The notes below the pieces were generated by a model, which worked only from the letters and a program-made list of their open reading frames with translations, did no database searches and had not been told where the DNA came from. The position numbers were made by a program, and so were the translations under genes. A stretch of 64,000 nt of DNA, taken from Albula goreensis. Lineage: Eukaryota > Chordata > Actinopteri > Albuliformes > Albulidae. Position 1 is the stretch's first letter. Each line of letters opens with the position of its first letter. This document shows positions 1-13,700 of this stretch, in pieces. The stretch spans positions 50,872,180 through 50,936,179 of the forward strand of contig CM040741.1 of assembly GCA_022829145.1 (NCBI GenBank), written 5' to 3'.

Positions 1-1686
1 GTAACATAAAGCAAGGTTCTAAAACAAAGATCTTATGAGTTTTCATGATCATAAAAAACCCTAAGTAATTATATAATGACTGTTTACTGTACATTGTCCC
101 AGTTCATATGAATGATTGAATGAATGGAGCAGTTTGACCACTTTTCTCCCCCAGTGCCACAGGGATACAGTAATGTTAAAAAGCTGGAGTAACCTCATTT
201 TATGCCGACCATACTACTACATAATCATAAGCCAACAGCACCATACAGAAATTATAGACTTTACATATACCCAATCACTAGAATTTTTTTTCCAGAGGCG
301 ATGACAATGAAAAAAGAATTTGCATTAAGCACAACATAGATACCAGCACTGTGCAGGTTTCATGTGAAGAAAACCTGTCAGTATGCAAAGTAACACAATA
401 GCAGAGCCTACAGCAGCGTACACTATATGTGCACACATACCTATATACACAGCTGCACACAGACCATGTGTACTTGCGTGCTTTTAATAAACCATATACG
501 TGGCAGATTTGAATGGTGTGGTAGCTGCTGGCTGAAAGGCATACACCATTTAATACACAAAAGACCTTGAACATGTCAGCATGGTCTCTGACCTTTGTCT
601 GAGACAGGCAGACTTGAATACATGCACAGATATCTTTGAATGTCATCAATCTTCCTCTGGGTCATTGTTGTAAAAAAGTTACAACAATGAAATATCGAGT
701 GAATAGTGCTCTTATTTTCATGTTAAAATGAATCATTGTTCATGGCGAGAGTTTGACAGAACTGCCTAACCATGTATCTATGACGTTCTCTCGCTCAGAC
801 AGAAGTGAGTGCTTGCTGTCTTACAGATGAAGTGATCATACTCAAAAACAGGGTTCACTCCTAGAGACTGCATTGGATCTACGGCACTCAGAGGCATTGA
901 GAGAATTTTAGAAAGAGTACTGGAGTGAACCATTTCCATCTGGTCTCTGTTAATGTATGCCATGTATCACATTTGACAAGGCACAGACAAAACAACATTA
1001 AAAAGCCTCTCTATGTACAACTTCCAATATTTGGAGAACAAAAAGATATAAAGATTCAAATGGTCGCATTTTTCCTTCTCCCTTGACTCAGATAGCAGCA
1101 GTTTGGTTGCATAAACACTGGGGTCTATCTATCATGGGGCGACTTGGGTCTTGGGTTTTCCTTTCTTCTGTGACATCCAACATATGTCACTTCCTGCACA
1201 ATCACACAACCGTACAACATAACATGGACATGAATACAGTTCACATACTTTTCCATTTATAAAATAGTGGAAAAGTACTCAGATGAGCACACATGGTAAT
1301 ATCTGCATAAACACACCAACACAAACATTCTTCAGATGATCTAGAGATCTTTCCTCCAAAATAAAGACTTCTCTATTTCTTGCTGTTCAGTTTCTGTTCC
1401 TCTTATACCTACTCTGAAGCTGGATGTTATTTTTCTATGAATTCTGAAGTTTGTTTGTCAGCTTGTTATTTGGAGTGAAAGAGGAGAAAACATTTTCTTG
1501 CTCCCTGTGAAAAAAATGCCCAAATGAAACAGCCTTCATCTGTGCTTAGGGGGAGTGGCTTGGCTGCCCAGCAACTCCAGGAAGTCGATCCCCGTCACAT
1601 GCACCGTGTTGAAGAGACATGGGGGAATGCTGAAAGGAAGGTGTGCGGTAGATGGACCAGGAGAAGATCTTGGAGGGGCTGCAGAT
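1..1686 (-). other. tacc1: tacc1 3'UTR and downstream flank
   Basis: No coding exon is supported here. The tacc1 3'UTR begins at 1686 and runs toward lower coordinates. No canonical AATAAA signal was seen on the minus strand by eye. ATTAAA variants occur at about 549-554 and 483-488 and could mark polyadenylation. Short ORFs in this stretch look like chance. Confidence 0.5.
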
Positions 1687-1755
1687 TCAGTCTGTTTTGG
1701 CAAGTTTTGCGATCAGTTCATCACAGATTTTAGTGAGTTCCTCTATCTCTTGGTT
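1687..1755 (-). CDS. tacc1: tacc1 exon 13 (C-terminus and stop)
   Basis: 22 codons, [20 protein letters not shown] then TD, followed by TGA at 1689-1687. This is the invariant end of TACC1. The acceptor is TTTTGCAG. The reading frame ends where it does in mammals, so the C-terminus is intact. Confidence 0.96.
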   Translation of the reverse strand, partial: NQEIEELTKICDELIAKLAKTD

Positions 1756-4700
1756 CTGCAAAAGGAGAGAAAATGTGTTATGTTATCAGTGTAATGATTC
1801 CATAGCTGTGGCTGTGACATTAGAATGCTGCTGTTCGATGTGATGTTGGTTGTACTTCTTAGCATTTTTCATTGTGCAAAAATTAAAGCTTGTTGGCTTT
1901 ATAAAAACACTAAACTTTTGTCTTATAACTCACTTGGCACTGTAGGACAATGTGAAATAACTGGTCAAACTGGTCCCAGACTATGGCTGCATTAAATATA
2001 CATTCTACAATTATAGGTGCAAACTCCCCCTTGGTAACATGGGTACCACTATATCTCCACTAGCTGGAGAAACACAAAATAATATAGAAATCCAAAAAAG
2101 TAGCCACAGACTTACCAGGTTTCTCTGATTTTGTAAATTATAATCATCATCAGAGCTTAGAATCACAGTTGTGTTATACTCAAGAAAGATTTTGTGCAGT
2201 GCACTGTGTATTGGGACATTTATAGGTGTAAATAACAGTTAATGGTCTAACAGTAACCATTATGCTTACAGTCCCCCAGTAATTGTCTAACTCCCCATAT
2301 GCAGGCAGTGCATGTAGTAGGACATGTGTGTAATACTGGGATTCAGTGGTCCTCCAGCCTCACCTTCTGATAGAGGGCTTGCTCCAGGGACTCCACCTTC
2401 ATCTGCTCCTTCCTTAGGCTGGCACTAAGAGCCACACTCTCTGCGTTAGCCTTGGCACGGACCAGGGCAATCTCCTCATTGGCACTAAGAGAGAGAAAGG
2501 TGGTATGAGAAGTGAACTGTTCCATATCATACTGTTAAATAATGTTGTACACATTATTCATGTTTAATTCTGTACTATCACAAATAATGTCATTATAGTT
2601 GTATCTAAGGTTGTAATATTTGACTTGGTTGGAATTTATTTTCTGATGGTAGTTCATGATTTTGCAATATGGATCTATGATTGTGTAAATAAATAATTTG
2701 AATTGACATGAATTAAATTGACATGTCTGATTGATATGAATTGAGACAGAAACAGATACAGACAGCTATGGACAAACAGATACATAGGAAAAAGTACACA
2801 GAGAGAAAAAGAATGAGAGGAAGACACAGATTGAGAAAGGTATAATTTTTGTCCTTGGATCAACACTGCTCTTTGTGGGACAGAGGAAATGAGACATTCC
2901 TTCACTCTCTGTCCTGCCCTGTCCTCATTGCTCAGATGTCTGTTTGGGTCTTACCTGTCCAGTTTCTCCTCGGCGTGGATCTTAAGCGTCTGATAGCGCT
3001 GCTCCTCCTGCTTCACTCGCGCCAGGTACTCCTGAGCACACTTCTTCAGCACCTCCTCATTCTGAGAAACACACAGGAATATCCCCCTTAAACAATCTGG
3101 TGAGCTCTTATCTTGGGAACAGTTTGCAGAAACACATGGTCTGAGATGGGTATCAACCCTGTCAATATTTTATCTGTGAAAATAACAAAATATTGTCTAT
3201 TCAATCTAAAAATGCTTTCTGTTTTGGAACAGCTGTTCAAAAATGTCAGCCCATCTCATCTCTGCAAAAACACTATGTAAATGCAGAATGCAAGCTTCAC
3301 AGCTCATCATAAGTAGTTAAGATTGATGACTATAAGGTGCACAACTAGTTTCCCTGCACTAGTATCCTCATGATTATATATACAGTCACAGATACTTCCA
3401 GTTTAATATTTCTGAATAACTGGACATAGACTTTCATTTTCTAGGATTTCTCAGGACTTTTCTATTATTTTTATTATGCAACTGGAAGAGGGAAGGGCAA
3501 AAAGGAGGGAAGAATGAGATAAGAATGGGAGGAGAGAGGGATGTCTGCCAGTTAAATTAAATATTAATGCATCAATGGCTAATGTTTCTACTGTTCATAA
3601 AAAGAACACAAGCATTCCCAAAGCGCTTCTGAATTACAGCACCATGTGGTCTCACTGACCTTTTTGAAGCCTTCCAGGACAGTCTTCATGTTCTCATACC
3701 TCCGGAAGAGGTCGGAGAGGGAGCGCTCCACGGAGTTGAGGTCAGCCAGGGCCTGCTCCTTCTCCGCTGTCAGCTGCTGAATGCTCCGCTGGGAGGTCCT
3801 GTTTGTGCGCTGCTCATCCTCTGTGCGGGCAGAACACACCGATAAATCCTCCCATGAGAGGTCAACATGCACACAGCGACGTGCATGCTATGAGCCAGTG
3901 CAGACAGGAGTGTGTAAATGAGCGGCTCACTCACCTATCATCTGTGCCACAGTCTTTTCATACTCTGCCACAATTTTCCTATGAAGAAATCAATGCCCCT
4001 GATGTTAGTTCACTTGGAATTCAGGTTGTAAAAGGTTACATTCCCAAACGTTACTCCAAGAAGTCTGCATCAACACCTGCACTCACTGTCTCACTTATTT
4101 TTTGATATAGTTTACATGAATGAAGATAGCTATTTTTAAACCTCTTTATTTGTCACCCACCTTGGAATACATGGGTATATTTCCTTCAACTTTCTATATC
4201 AGTTTCTGGTGAGCACACCATGAACATGTTTAGGGTATTAGACTGATAAATATTCCAAGTCACAGATCCAATCTCACTCTGTCTCTTTCAATTTTGGTAT
4301 ATTTTCAAATGGGTATATTTCCTCCAACATCATATATCAGTTTCTGGTGAGCAAAAAATGAAAATACAAAACTGAAAGAGACAGAGCGGGACTGGATCTG
4401 TGACTTGGAATATTTATCAGTCTAATAGCCTAAACATGTTTACGGTGTGTTCAGAAACTTTGTGTTTGAAGTAAAGACTGTCAACACAGTCTTTGGGAAA
4501 ACATGTGATGACAGTGCCAGCACTTCCATTGCTGTGATGGACAGAAGCAGAGGCTGAGTGTGCCCAGCTGTGCTATGCCATACCTCATCTCCATGACTTC
4601 CTGTTTGCTCTCCTCATACTTCTGTTTCCATTCACTGGCCTCAATTTCTTTAGCTATGATCTGCAGTGGGAAGAAAAACATAGTTTATTGTAGGAGAGCT

Positions 4701-7700
4701 GGAGACAGCCTGCACATGAAAGTTAAATACTGACTTGTGTTAAAGGAAATGTTCATATGAATTATCCAAGGGCTACAAACCAGAAGAAACAATGGAGATG
4801 TAAGCCAAACCCCTGGGGCAATTCTATGGAGAATTATCTTTTGTTTAGACTGCACCAAGGAGAAAAAGCAAAAGTCTTTTTTATGACTGTCCCAAAAAAT
4901 ACATTCCCTGGTTTTCATTTTTCAACAAACAACCTGGAGATTGTCACCTCACAGCTGGAGTTCACATTTATTAAAAGAACATACTATTGTATCTAACTCT
5001 GTGCTGTCAGACAGAATTTCCCCACATGGTACAGTGATTCATTAGAGTAAAGATGCCGTATAAAGAGGTGAAGTGTTAAGGGGAGGCTGTGCTTCCTACT
5101 GTAGCTGATAAATTCAGTCAAAATGATCGCCTCTTTTCTGTTACCTCTTCTCTGATCAGGGTGAGCACGGCCGCCTTGTCTGCTTGGTTAATGCAGATAG
5201 AGTCTAGAATTGGACTTCCTTTCTCACAGCTCTCACTTCCTGTAGCCGGCTTTGTGCTTTGGGTTTTAGGCAGCTCTTCGCACTGTAAGGGAGCAGCAAA
5301 ATTGATCATTTTTCTGTAACAGTGAGGAGACGCCATCTGAGGTAACCATTATTACATGGGAATGAAATATTTTTACATTTTACAAAAGACTTGCATGTAC
5401 ACTGGACAATGCAGGATTCAGTTTGGCCAGTTTTACGTCTATGTGTTTCCTCATGTGTCTCACAGCCAATTTCATATGTTCCTGACCCACAGTTTTCAAA
5501 AACACACAAATTTGCTTAATAAGTGCACCCTAATGCAACATTTAATTTCAATTTCATCACAAACCACTGTGCCAAAGGAGAATGATAAAGTGATATGATA
5601 AAAGATAATGTACAATCATGAAGTATAGCAATAATTTTTGCTGTTAATTTGAGGCATCATTGGGCAGGGATTGTTTAATGAATGGTATTTAAAAAGAATA
5701 TCTCTCTGACAGAGCATTGAGAGAATTGACATCCACCAAACACAACACTACTCCACAGGTGTCCTTATGGATTACTATTTAATGGTGGATTATGACACCA
5801 TTCCATGGATAATCCCCTTTAGTAAAAAGGGATTTTCTCTGTGTCAACAGCCCTGAAGCTGTTGGTGTGAAGATGAGCATCCAGTCATTACAGTACAAAC
5901 ATTGTAATCAAGAGGGAAAATTTATAGCACTGCACTAAAATCCATGACAGAAAAGGCAAAGGCACATCTTGTGTTCTTGAGTGGGGAGGAATCGATCAGT
6001 TCAGATCAGGACACAGACCTGACCTGTCCTTGTAATAAATGATACCGTTAATCTCTGAACGATGCTCTATCTCCATCTAGTGGTTACAAAAATAACTGCA
6101 TATACACCATGAAGATCGAAAGCCCCACACACATGCAAGACTTACAGCTAGTAAGTCAGCCACGCAAACAAATACATTGTAATTATTCATGTGGAATAAT
6201 TGAGGGAACACATGGTACAGCTGTCTGTGGCAGGTTTCTAAAAAAAAATTTAATGAGGCTCATGTTCCACAAACTTCGTTAAATATGCTCTCTTCACTGC
6301 CCATCAAAGTGTTGATACTCACTGAGGTATAGGTGTCTTTCTCCTCAAGACTGTCTGCAATCTTCACCTGAGACACTAAAAGAAAGGGAAAAAATCCATC
6401 TTACAAACAGTTATTTATATTTGAATCTATAGTAAAGTGAATACCTATTCCTGACCACAGGTTCCAGTAGCAGTAACAATGGAGGGACTCCAGTTCTCAT
6501 TCAACACAAAGAATCCAGGGGCCGTGATGGAAAGAGAAGACCCTGGTGCACATTCAACACACAGTTGCTTTGAGCCACAATGGAGGGAAAGGTGCAAATT
6601 TTACATTTACCATCGCTACCTGTTCAGATTTATAGCTACATTAAAACATCCATCCTGTCACTAATTCCAAATATTTTCCTCCTAATTAGTCATGGTATTT
6701 TCAACAATCAAGGCTACACCAAGCATCCCTGTTTATTATTATCATGTGATAACAAATGGAGAATTTATTCACACCTATTATCAAGGTACCTTAACTTTAA
6801 ACTTACAGTGAAAAAGGTAAGCTGAAGTCACCTTACTAAACTAATGCTATTGGGAAAGTGTGGTGCATCAACATAACCAGCAGATGGCAGTCTTTTCAAA
6901 TGTTCTTGTGTCTTATTTCCATCTTTGTGTCAAGGTCCTAAAAATAATGGAAGTTTTTAATATAAGATAAGATATATCAATCATGAATGACACTATCACT
7001 CAGATCACAATCTGGCTCCAGTATTTGTTGGTGTCACTTGTCAATCTGCTGCATGTACATCACTTTCTAAAACATCCTCATTATCTTAATATTACACAAG
7101 AATTTTGAGCTGATCCATTAAGTTTTTCATCACCTGATTTGCCAGTCTACCAGGGTAAATAATGAAAAGACCACATGGCAGTGTGCTGTCCCTGTCCAAT
7201 GGTAACTGTTTTGATGCCCATCCTCAAAATAGTGGCAGCACCTCCAATCAAGAAGAAGGAATAAAATGTTTCTTTTCAAATTTGCATTTTACAAATTAGA
7301 AAGACAATGTTCCAGGGAATGTTGCAGCAAAGTTCTGGATTCCAAAGCCCCACACATTTCCCAGATCTGTGTAGGCAGCAGTGCTGGCTTTCTCTCTGCT
7401 GTCTGAGCAGGGCTGGGGGGCTTTTATTCTGGTAAGTGCAGGGCCTTTGTGGTTAGTAGATGACCATACAAGACGGACAAATGTCTTCACTGAACCAGAA
7501 ATCCATCAGGTTCTTTGTTGTGATACTGAGGGAACACTTATTACATTTTAATCAACAGGTGACAGCAGAAATGCCTCAGGACAACTCTGAGAGACCTCAG
7601 GCAAAACCACAACATGCGGCTCAGTTAGCAGAAGGGATTTCAAGGCTCAGTTCTCGTCATGTCAGGGTGTGTTAGCTGACTTGAACATCATGTGACAGGC

Positions 7701-10700
7701 TCACCAGACAAAAGACCCAGATTCCTGGAAACAGGAACAAACTGTACTCAAGCTGTGGCTCTAGGGAATGACATCACTCCCAGTAGCATATGCACCGTCC
7801 CTGTGCTGAGCTCTGCTATGCTTTTCATATTGAAAGGCCCAAAACTCACTAAACAACTTTCACAAAACTGTACCACCCATTTTCAGACATCACAAACCAA
7901 ATATTAATATGGTTTATTTTTTAAATCACATTTTGACTTTCTCATCAGTACTCTTGGTTAGATCCCTGCTTCTGTACAAGCAAATGACTAAAAAATAAAA
8001 AAAACGACCTGGCTAGACCGAGCTAGCATAAGCATGGTGTGTCTGGTTTTGCGAGCGGTGTGAGCTTACAGGATGTGTGCTCACCATCGCCCTGGGGCTT
8101 CTTGGGGCTGGCAGGCGGGGTGGCAATGTCCAGCAGCCCGCCCTCATTTGTGCCTTTCCCTGGTTTCTGACCTGAAGCTGTAGAGGCCAGCTTCTCCTCG
8201 TCGGTGGCATGGGCCACACGATGGGTCATGTTGGGTGGCCGGGTCACCACCGTCTCCTCCTCCTGTGGACAACATAGCAGTCAGACATCAAAGTGCAGAC
8301 CACGTCCCTCCCCAAAACCATCTCAGGAGTAATGTAAACCCAGGGAGAGTATGTGACTGGACTTGAAAATAATTTATTACTCAACCTTGGAAGGGCCAAA
8401 GAATTTGGGCCACAGCATTTGAAATGCAGCTGTTTGAAGCTCAGAGGGTGTATCCGTAAAGAGCCTGCAGCTGTAATAATGTTTAAGGTCATTGCAAAGG
8501 TATTTTAAGAAGTCTGAATGGCTATGATGAAATTTACAGCATTTCAACATAGAAGTGTATAATTAATCTAAGATTAAAGACAGATTTTCCGTTTGCATAA
8601 TTATAAATTTTAATTGATGGTTAATCTGTCGGAGAAATAGAGCATAAAATTGGGTCAAGAAACACATCACAATGCAGGAAAGGCTGAGTTCTATATTCCC
8701 TAGTACAGGGTATTTGAGCAGAGTCAGTGTATTTGAGCACAGGTAAAAACGAATCAGATGTTGTCTACAAAATCAATGTGCCTTTAGCAAACACATCCTG
8801 GGGTGTGGGTTCATTTGATTTGTGAAGCTCATGCAAATTTTATTGGGTAATAACAATTGAATAATTAGACTCCTATAACTAATATGGGTGCCTTTTTACT
8901 AAACACTAACCCAAAACACACAAGTAGGTGATTGGTTTTAACAGATATCAGCATGAACACAATATCAAGAACAGTGAATAAAATACAGCAACACTTGATT
9001 AAAAAAACCTCAACCACAGGCATTACACTGCATGCTGCCCAGACCCTTACACAACCTCCTGCAACAGGGGGCTGCTACTCAGCTGTGAGGGCACAACACA
9101 GCGGAAGTGATGAGTCATGCTTGCTGTTAATGTGCCGAGTAAGCAGAAAATGCATTCTGGTGACAAATTGATCTGTTCGGAGAATGCACATCCTGCAAGG
9201 TAGGGCAAGGCAGCCAGGAAGGACACTGGCAGTGAGAAAGACTCTGCATGACTGGCACAGTGCCCACTGGATGCTGTGGCTGCTCCCAGCGGCAGCTGGT
9301 GAAACATTTTGTTGGTGGGGCTGTGCTACAACCAACCCAGTTCAGTCACCAACCCAATCCATGTAATGAAAACTGTCATCATTATATCAACAGCATGTGC
9401 TGATTTGTAGTTAAAGAGTTACCAATAATCTATTTCAACAAAAAAAACAAAATGTTGTACAATATACATAACAGAAATAATCAACTTTATATGAAAATAT
9501 AAACTATATCACAGGGAGGGCAGCGCCCTGGCACCCTCTTTTGGCTCGGGCACCTGATTTTTTTGTCTTACCTGATCGCAGACATCCAAAACCAGAGACT
9601 GATTTTCATACTTTTTCACTTGGCATGTGTTCCTACAACAGAAATAAAACAACAGCAGTCAACTGTAATGTCACTGCAGTAAAAACCTCAGATATTTAAC
9701 TGTAGACCAGGTACATGAAGCAGCCACAAATCATGTCTGATGCATGTTTGTGTGTGTGTGTGTGTGCTCCTTTATCTTTCTCTCAGGGTAATGAGGTCCC
9801 TCAGCTGGGACTTGGGCATGGACACATCTCAACTCTGTGAATGTCTGTGAATGTCACGCTATGGTCATTACTGTGGCCAGGGAGAGCAGGATTCATTAGA
9901 CCTCATTTTGCGGTGCTGCTCAGATTTCTTTGTTAGGCGCTAAATGGCTCAGAAATGCAGTAATCTGTGGCCTAATGAAGGCATAATCAGAGTGGTCATT
10001 AAAGCTCCTGAAGTTTATTGCTGAGAGGGAGCCAGAAAGCTTGTTTGTTACTCTGGTGAGAAAGCACACCAGAGCAGCAACAGCCTTTATTAGATTTTGG
10101 ACAACAAAATGTTCTTTTTTTGTTTTCCAAAGGGACATCATCCATGATTAAAAATGGACTGCTGGTTGGCTTATCCTGCTAAAACACTTGGTTCCAGTCT
10201 GTGGATGAGCACTGCGGCCTAGTAGCAACTCATGAATAGGCCAGTGCCAGCTAAGACTTGCAGTCCCGTGGAGGCCTAATTAGAAACCCTCCTCAGGGAC
10301 GAAGCGTTTTTAGTTTAGTCTTATGTTCATGTCTCACTTTGCACAAGTGACTCCTCCAGTCAGTTGAGCACTTACAATAGATGTCACAAAGGGGCATGGA
10401 CAACACATCAGTTAGCTGCATCCACATTACAGGAGAGAGTGTACTAGCCTGCTCTCCCTTTAACTGGTTGATGACAACCACAGAACACAACCACTGAACA
10501 GTTATCAATCCATGCATTTACAATTGAGTAGAATGGTAATTATCATCTAAAGGAAAGGAAAATCAGACATAGACACATATGTCTCTTTACATAAAATATT
10601 TATAAATCTGGCAATAAAAAGCAAAGTATTACAAACTAGAACAATATGAAAGGGCTGTAGTGAAGTGATCAGGTGACAGGGACAGAGGTAGACCACAGCC

Positions 10701-13700
10701 TCCAAGGACCAAACCTCAGCACACACACATCACATGAAAGGTTTATGAATGTAGCCTCTGGGAAAGTGTTTGGTTGGACACACCAAGCATTTGCTACTCT
10801 CACTTGTGAGGTCCATCAGCATGATCTGAAATGTTCAGATGAACAAAAACTCAGTTGGTTCAAATACATGTCTTTTAATGTTTTTTCCAGAAAATTATTT
10901 CGAAACTACAAAAGACAGTAACTGTTAATTGATAACAGGTAACAGCCCTAGGTATGTTGTAAGACATACACAACCTCTAACCCCTAACCAACAAGACCTT
11001 TCCATGTTAGTCTCCACAAAGCTGAGACAGATTAAAGAGTAAAGGCAAAGGGGGATAGAGGATACTTACAACAGAAAACAGAGAAACTTCACTTGTTCAG
11101 TGGTCCTGAAGCAAACAGAAAGGAAAGGAGGCAGAGAAAAGGGAGGTTTAGGCGCAGGGTGGGGCAGGGTGTGACAGGGAGGGACAGTTAGTAAATGGAA
11201 GATGAGATAACAGGTAAGTGGCAGGTTACAGATTGGTACAGGCAATGTGTGCCAGCAGAGGAAAGAGGTTAGTTCATCTGAGGGGAGTAAAGGAGGAAGG
11301 GGTGGAGGGATGGACTGGAGATTTGACCCCAAAAAAAATATCAACAGGTGCTAAGCATGAATTAGCAAGAAGTAACACCAAGGTCTGTGCTAATCTCTTC
11401 TTGCTCAGAATTACCAACAGCAGTTCCAGCTATTTAGATTTGTTTACTACGTGTTTTACTTGCATTTTTTCCAGACCTTTATGGGGCAGAATGGTGTAAC
11501 CAGGAGTACAGTACAGTTGTGACAATATCAATACATTTTTTACCAACAGCTTTGAAGATCAAAATATCTTAAGCCTAGATTCTTCTTATGGCCCACTTCT
11601 GGTCTAGCACTTGACAGTTTGACTTTGACACTTTGTACATTGTTTAAATTAACCCCATCAGCATCTAAATAATATTAAAAAAAGCAAGCTGGCTCCTACT
11701 CCATAAGATTATACTGAGTGAGAGTGAGAGTGAATGCCAACCAACTTTGATTTCTGCATTATCAACACATGATATTTGATTCCTGAACAATCCAGAGATA
11801 TTAGCTAAAATCTCTTTCCTTTTTGTGTTTTGGTATTTTTTATGGTCTTGATATTATATATTTTAAGGTGGTACTGGAACTGATATGAAAAAGATTGAAT
11901 GCCTGAACCTTCTACAGACTTTTTCAAATGTTTTTTTTTTTAACAAAATCATGGAATAAGTTACTGAAGCACAAAAAAAAATATATGATTTTAAGTCTTT
12001 CTAAACAAAACAATAAGAATCAGGCATTGTTGACTGGAGGGAAAATGGCGGATAGCATTGGAAATGCAGAAAGCGCAAAGATAACTCACGTGATCATCCT
12101 GGACTTGCTCTTCTTTGGAGACTGCCTGCCCTTGCTCTCCTCCTCCTCCAGAGGGAGCTCCAGCTTGTGCTTGATGTGTTCATCTCCCAGCTTTTCTGCT
12201 GCTGGGGCCATTTTTGATTTCTCACCCCCAGCCAGACTTTTGGAGGGCTTGAAAGGGTCCACAGAGTCATCAAAGTTATCTGGGTTAAAAGTATAGGACC
12301 CTTTGGGGAGAGTAGGGGAGCTGCCCATTTTGGCATTGCTCCCAAACGGGTTGAAGTTGGGATCATCCCACTGGCTGGGGTCACAGCTATAAGAGGACTT
12401 TCCAATGGGAATGTCGTCTGCGCTTTGGGTGGCAGCAGGCACTGGGGCTGGCTCAACCTGTCTGGGTCGATGTTTCTTCGGGGCAATGAGTTTGCTGGCG
12501 GGCTTTTTTCCCAGCTTCCTCGGTGGCGGCCTCTTAGACTCTCTTGCTCACACTTTCATCCTCACCTGCTGGCCCAAACTCTATTTTTGCAGGCTTAGGG
12601 TCCTGTGTGGGCATGCCCTCTTGGGTGGCTGTTGGGCACGGGGGCGGAGAGCTCTGCAGCTTGGAGCCACCGCTGGCAAATGGGTTGAAGTTGTCATCAT
12701 ACTTATCCGGGTCAAAGTTATAGCTAGCCTTGGGGACTGGGATCTCAACATCATTATCAGCAGCAGCAGCCACCTCTTCATTCAGGTTAGGCCCATTGAG
12801 GGCTCCCCCCATCTTCAGAGATGGAGGCCTGGTCTTTTCTGGTTTGGTCATTGGCTCTACATCTTTAATATGACCGTTACAGAGCTGCCCGACAACAGCC
12901 ACCATGCCCTCATCGGCCATGTCTGGGGCAGCCCCAGCCAGATCACAGGCTTGTGGCCGGTCCACTTCACCCCTCGGCGGGTCGATCAGGTTGTTGAGCG
13001 CATCCACACCCTCCTCCTGCATATCCACACCCCCTCCCACGGTGACAGCCTGGCCGGCCGGGGGGTGGAGCTCATTCCGGTTGGAGTTCTGGTCCAGGAA
13101 GGAGTTGTGCAACTCGCCAGCACTGCCGATCAGCTGACTATCTCCCTCCGGCAAATCTGCTGAGAGAAGAGATGAATGTCCTGACAGGAAGCTCGACTAT
13201 GAAAACAGCAAGAGGTGCTGATCTGGCACTCAGATGGCATGAATTATTGATGAAGACCTCACCAGGGACATGGGAGAACATTAGAGGAGGTAAGGTAGGC
13301 AGCACTCCAGGGCGCAAAAAAAGACATCCTGACTGTGATCTCTTCGGATAACCTTTCTTTTTAACATTTCTATTAGTAACCTGCTTTTTCTTTTTCTCCA
13401 AATTTGTTAAACATTGGCAGCTATAACCAATTATACATGTGCAAATAAAAAGTGTGTTTATGTGCGAGAGACAAAGACAAAGAATGAGACATCAGAGTAT
13501 GTTTATGTTTAGCAGCTGTAAGTCATCAGCACAGCAAACTACTTACAGAACAGCATATTTGCTTTCATGTGGATTGACAGACAGACAGATAGAAAGGAAC
13601 ACAAAACGTGTCTCCTCTGTGAACAAGTCAGAAGCAGCTCCATCTGAGTCTGAGAGCGGAATGGCAGACAACTGTGTAAACATACACAAAAAAACACAGC

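Noticed and set aside
12542-12566. A 25-nt GT-AG intron that would repair the tacc1 frame
   Set aside because: Too short for the vertebrate spliceosome; a one-base error or mutation is simpler.
12405-13163. 252-codon plus-strand ORF, the longest in the window
   Set aside because: It is the antisense of tacc1 exon 3; the minus strand encodes the recognisable SDP-repeat protein.
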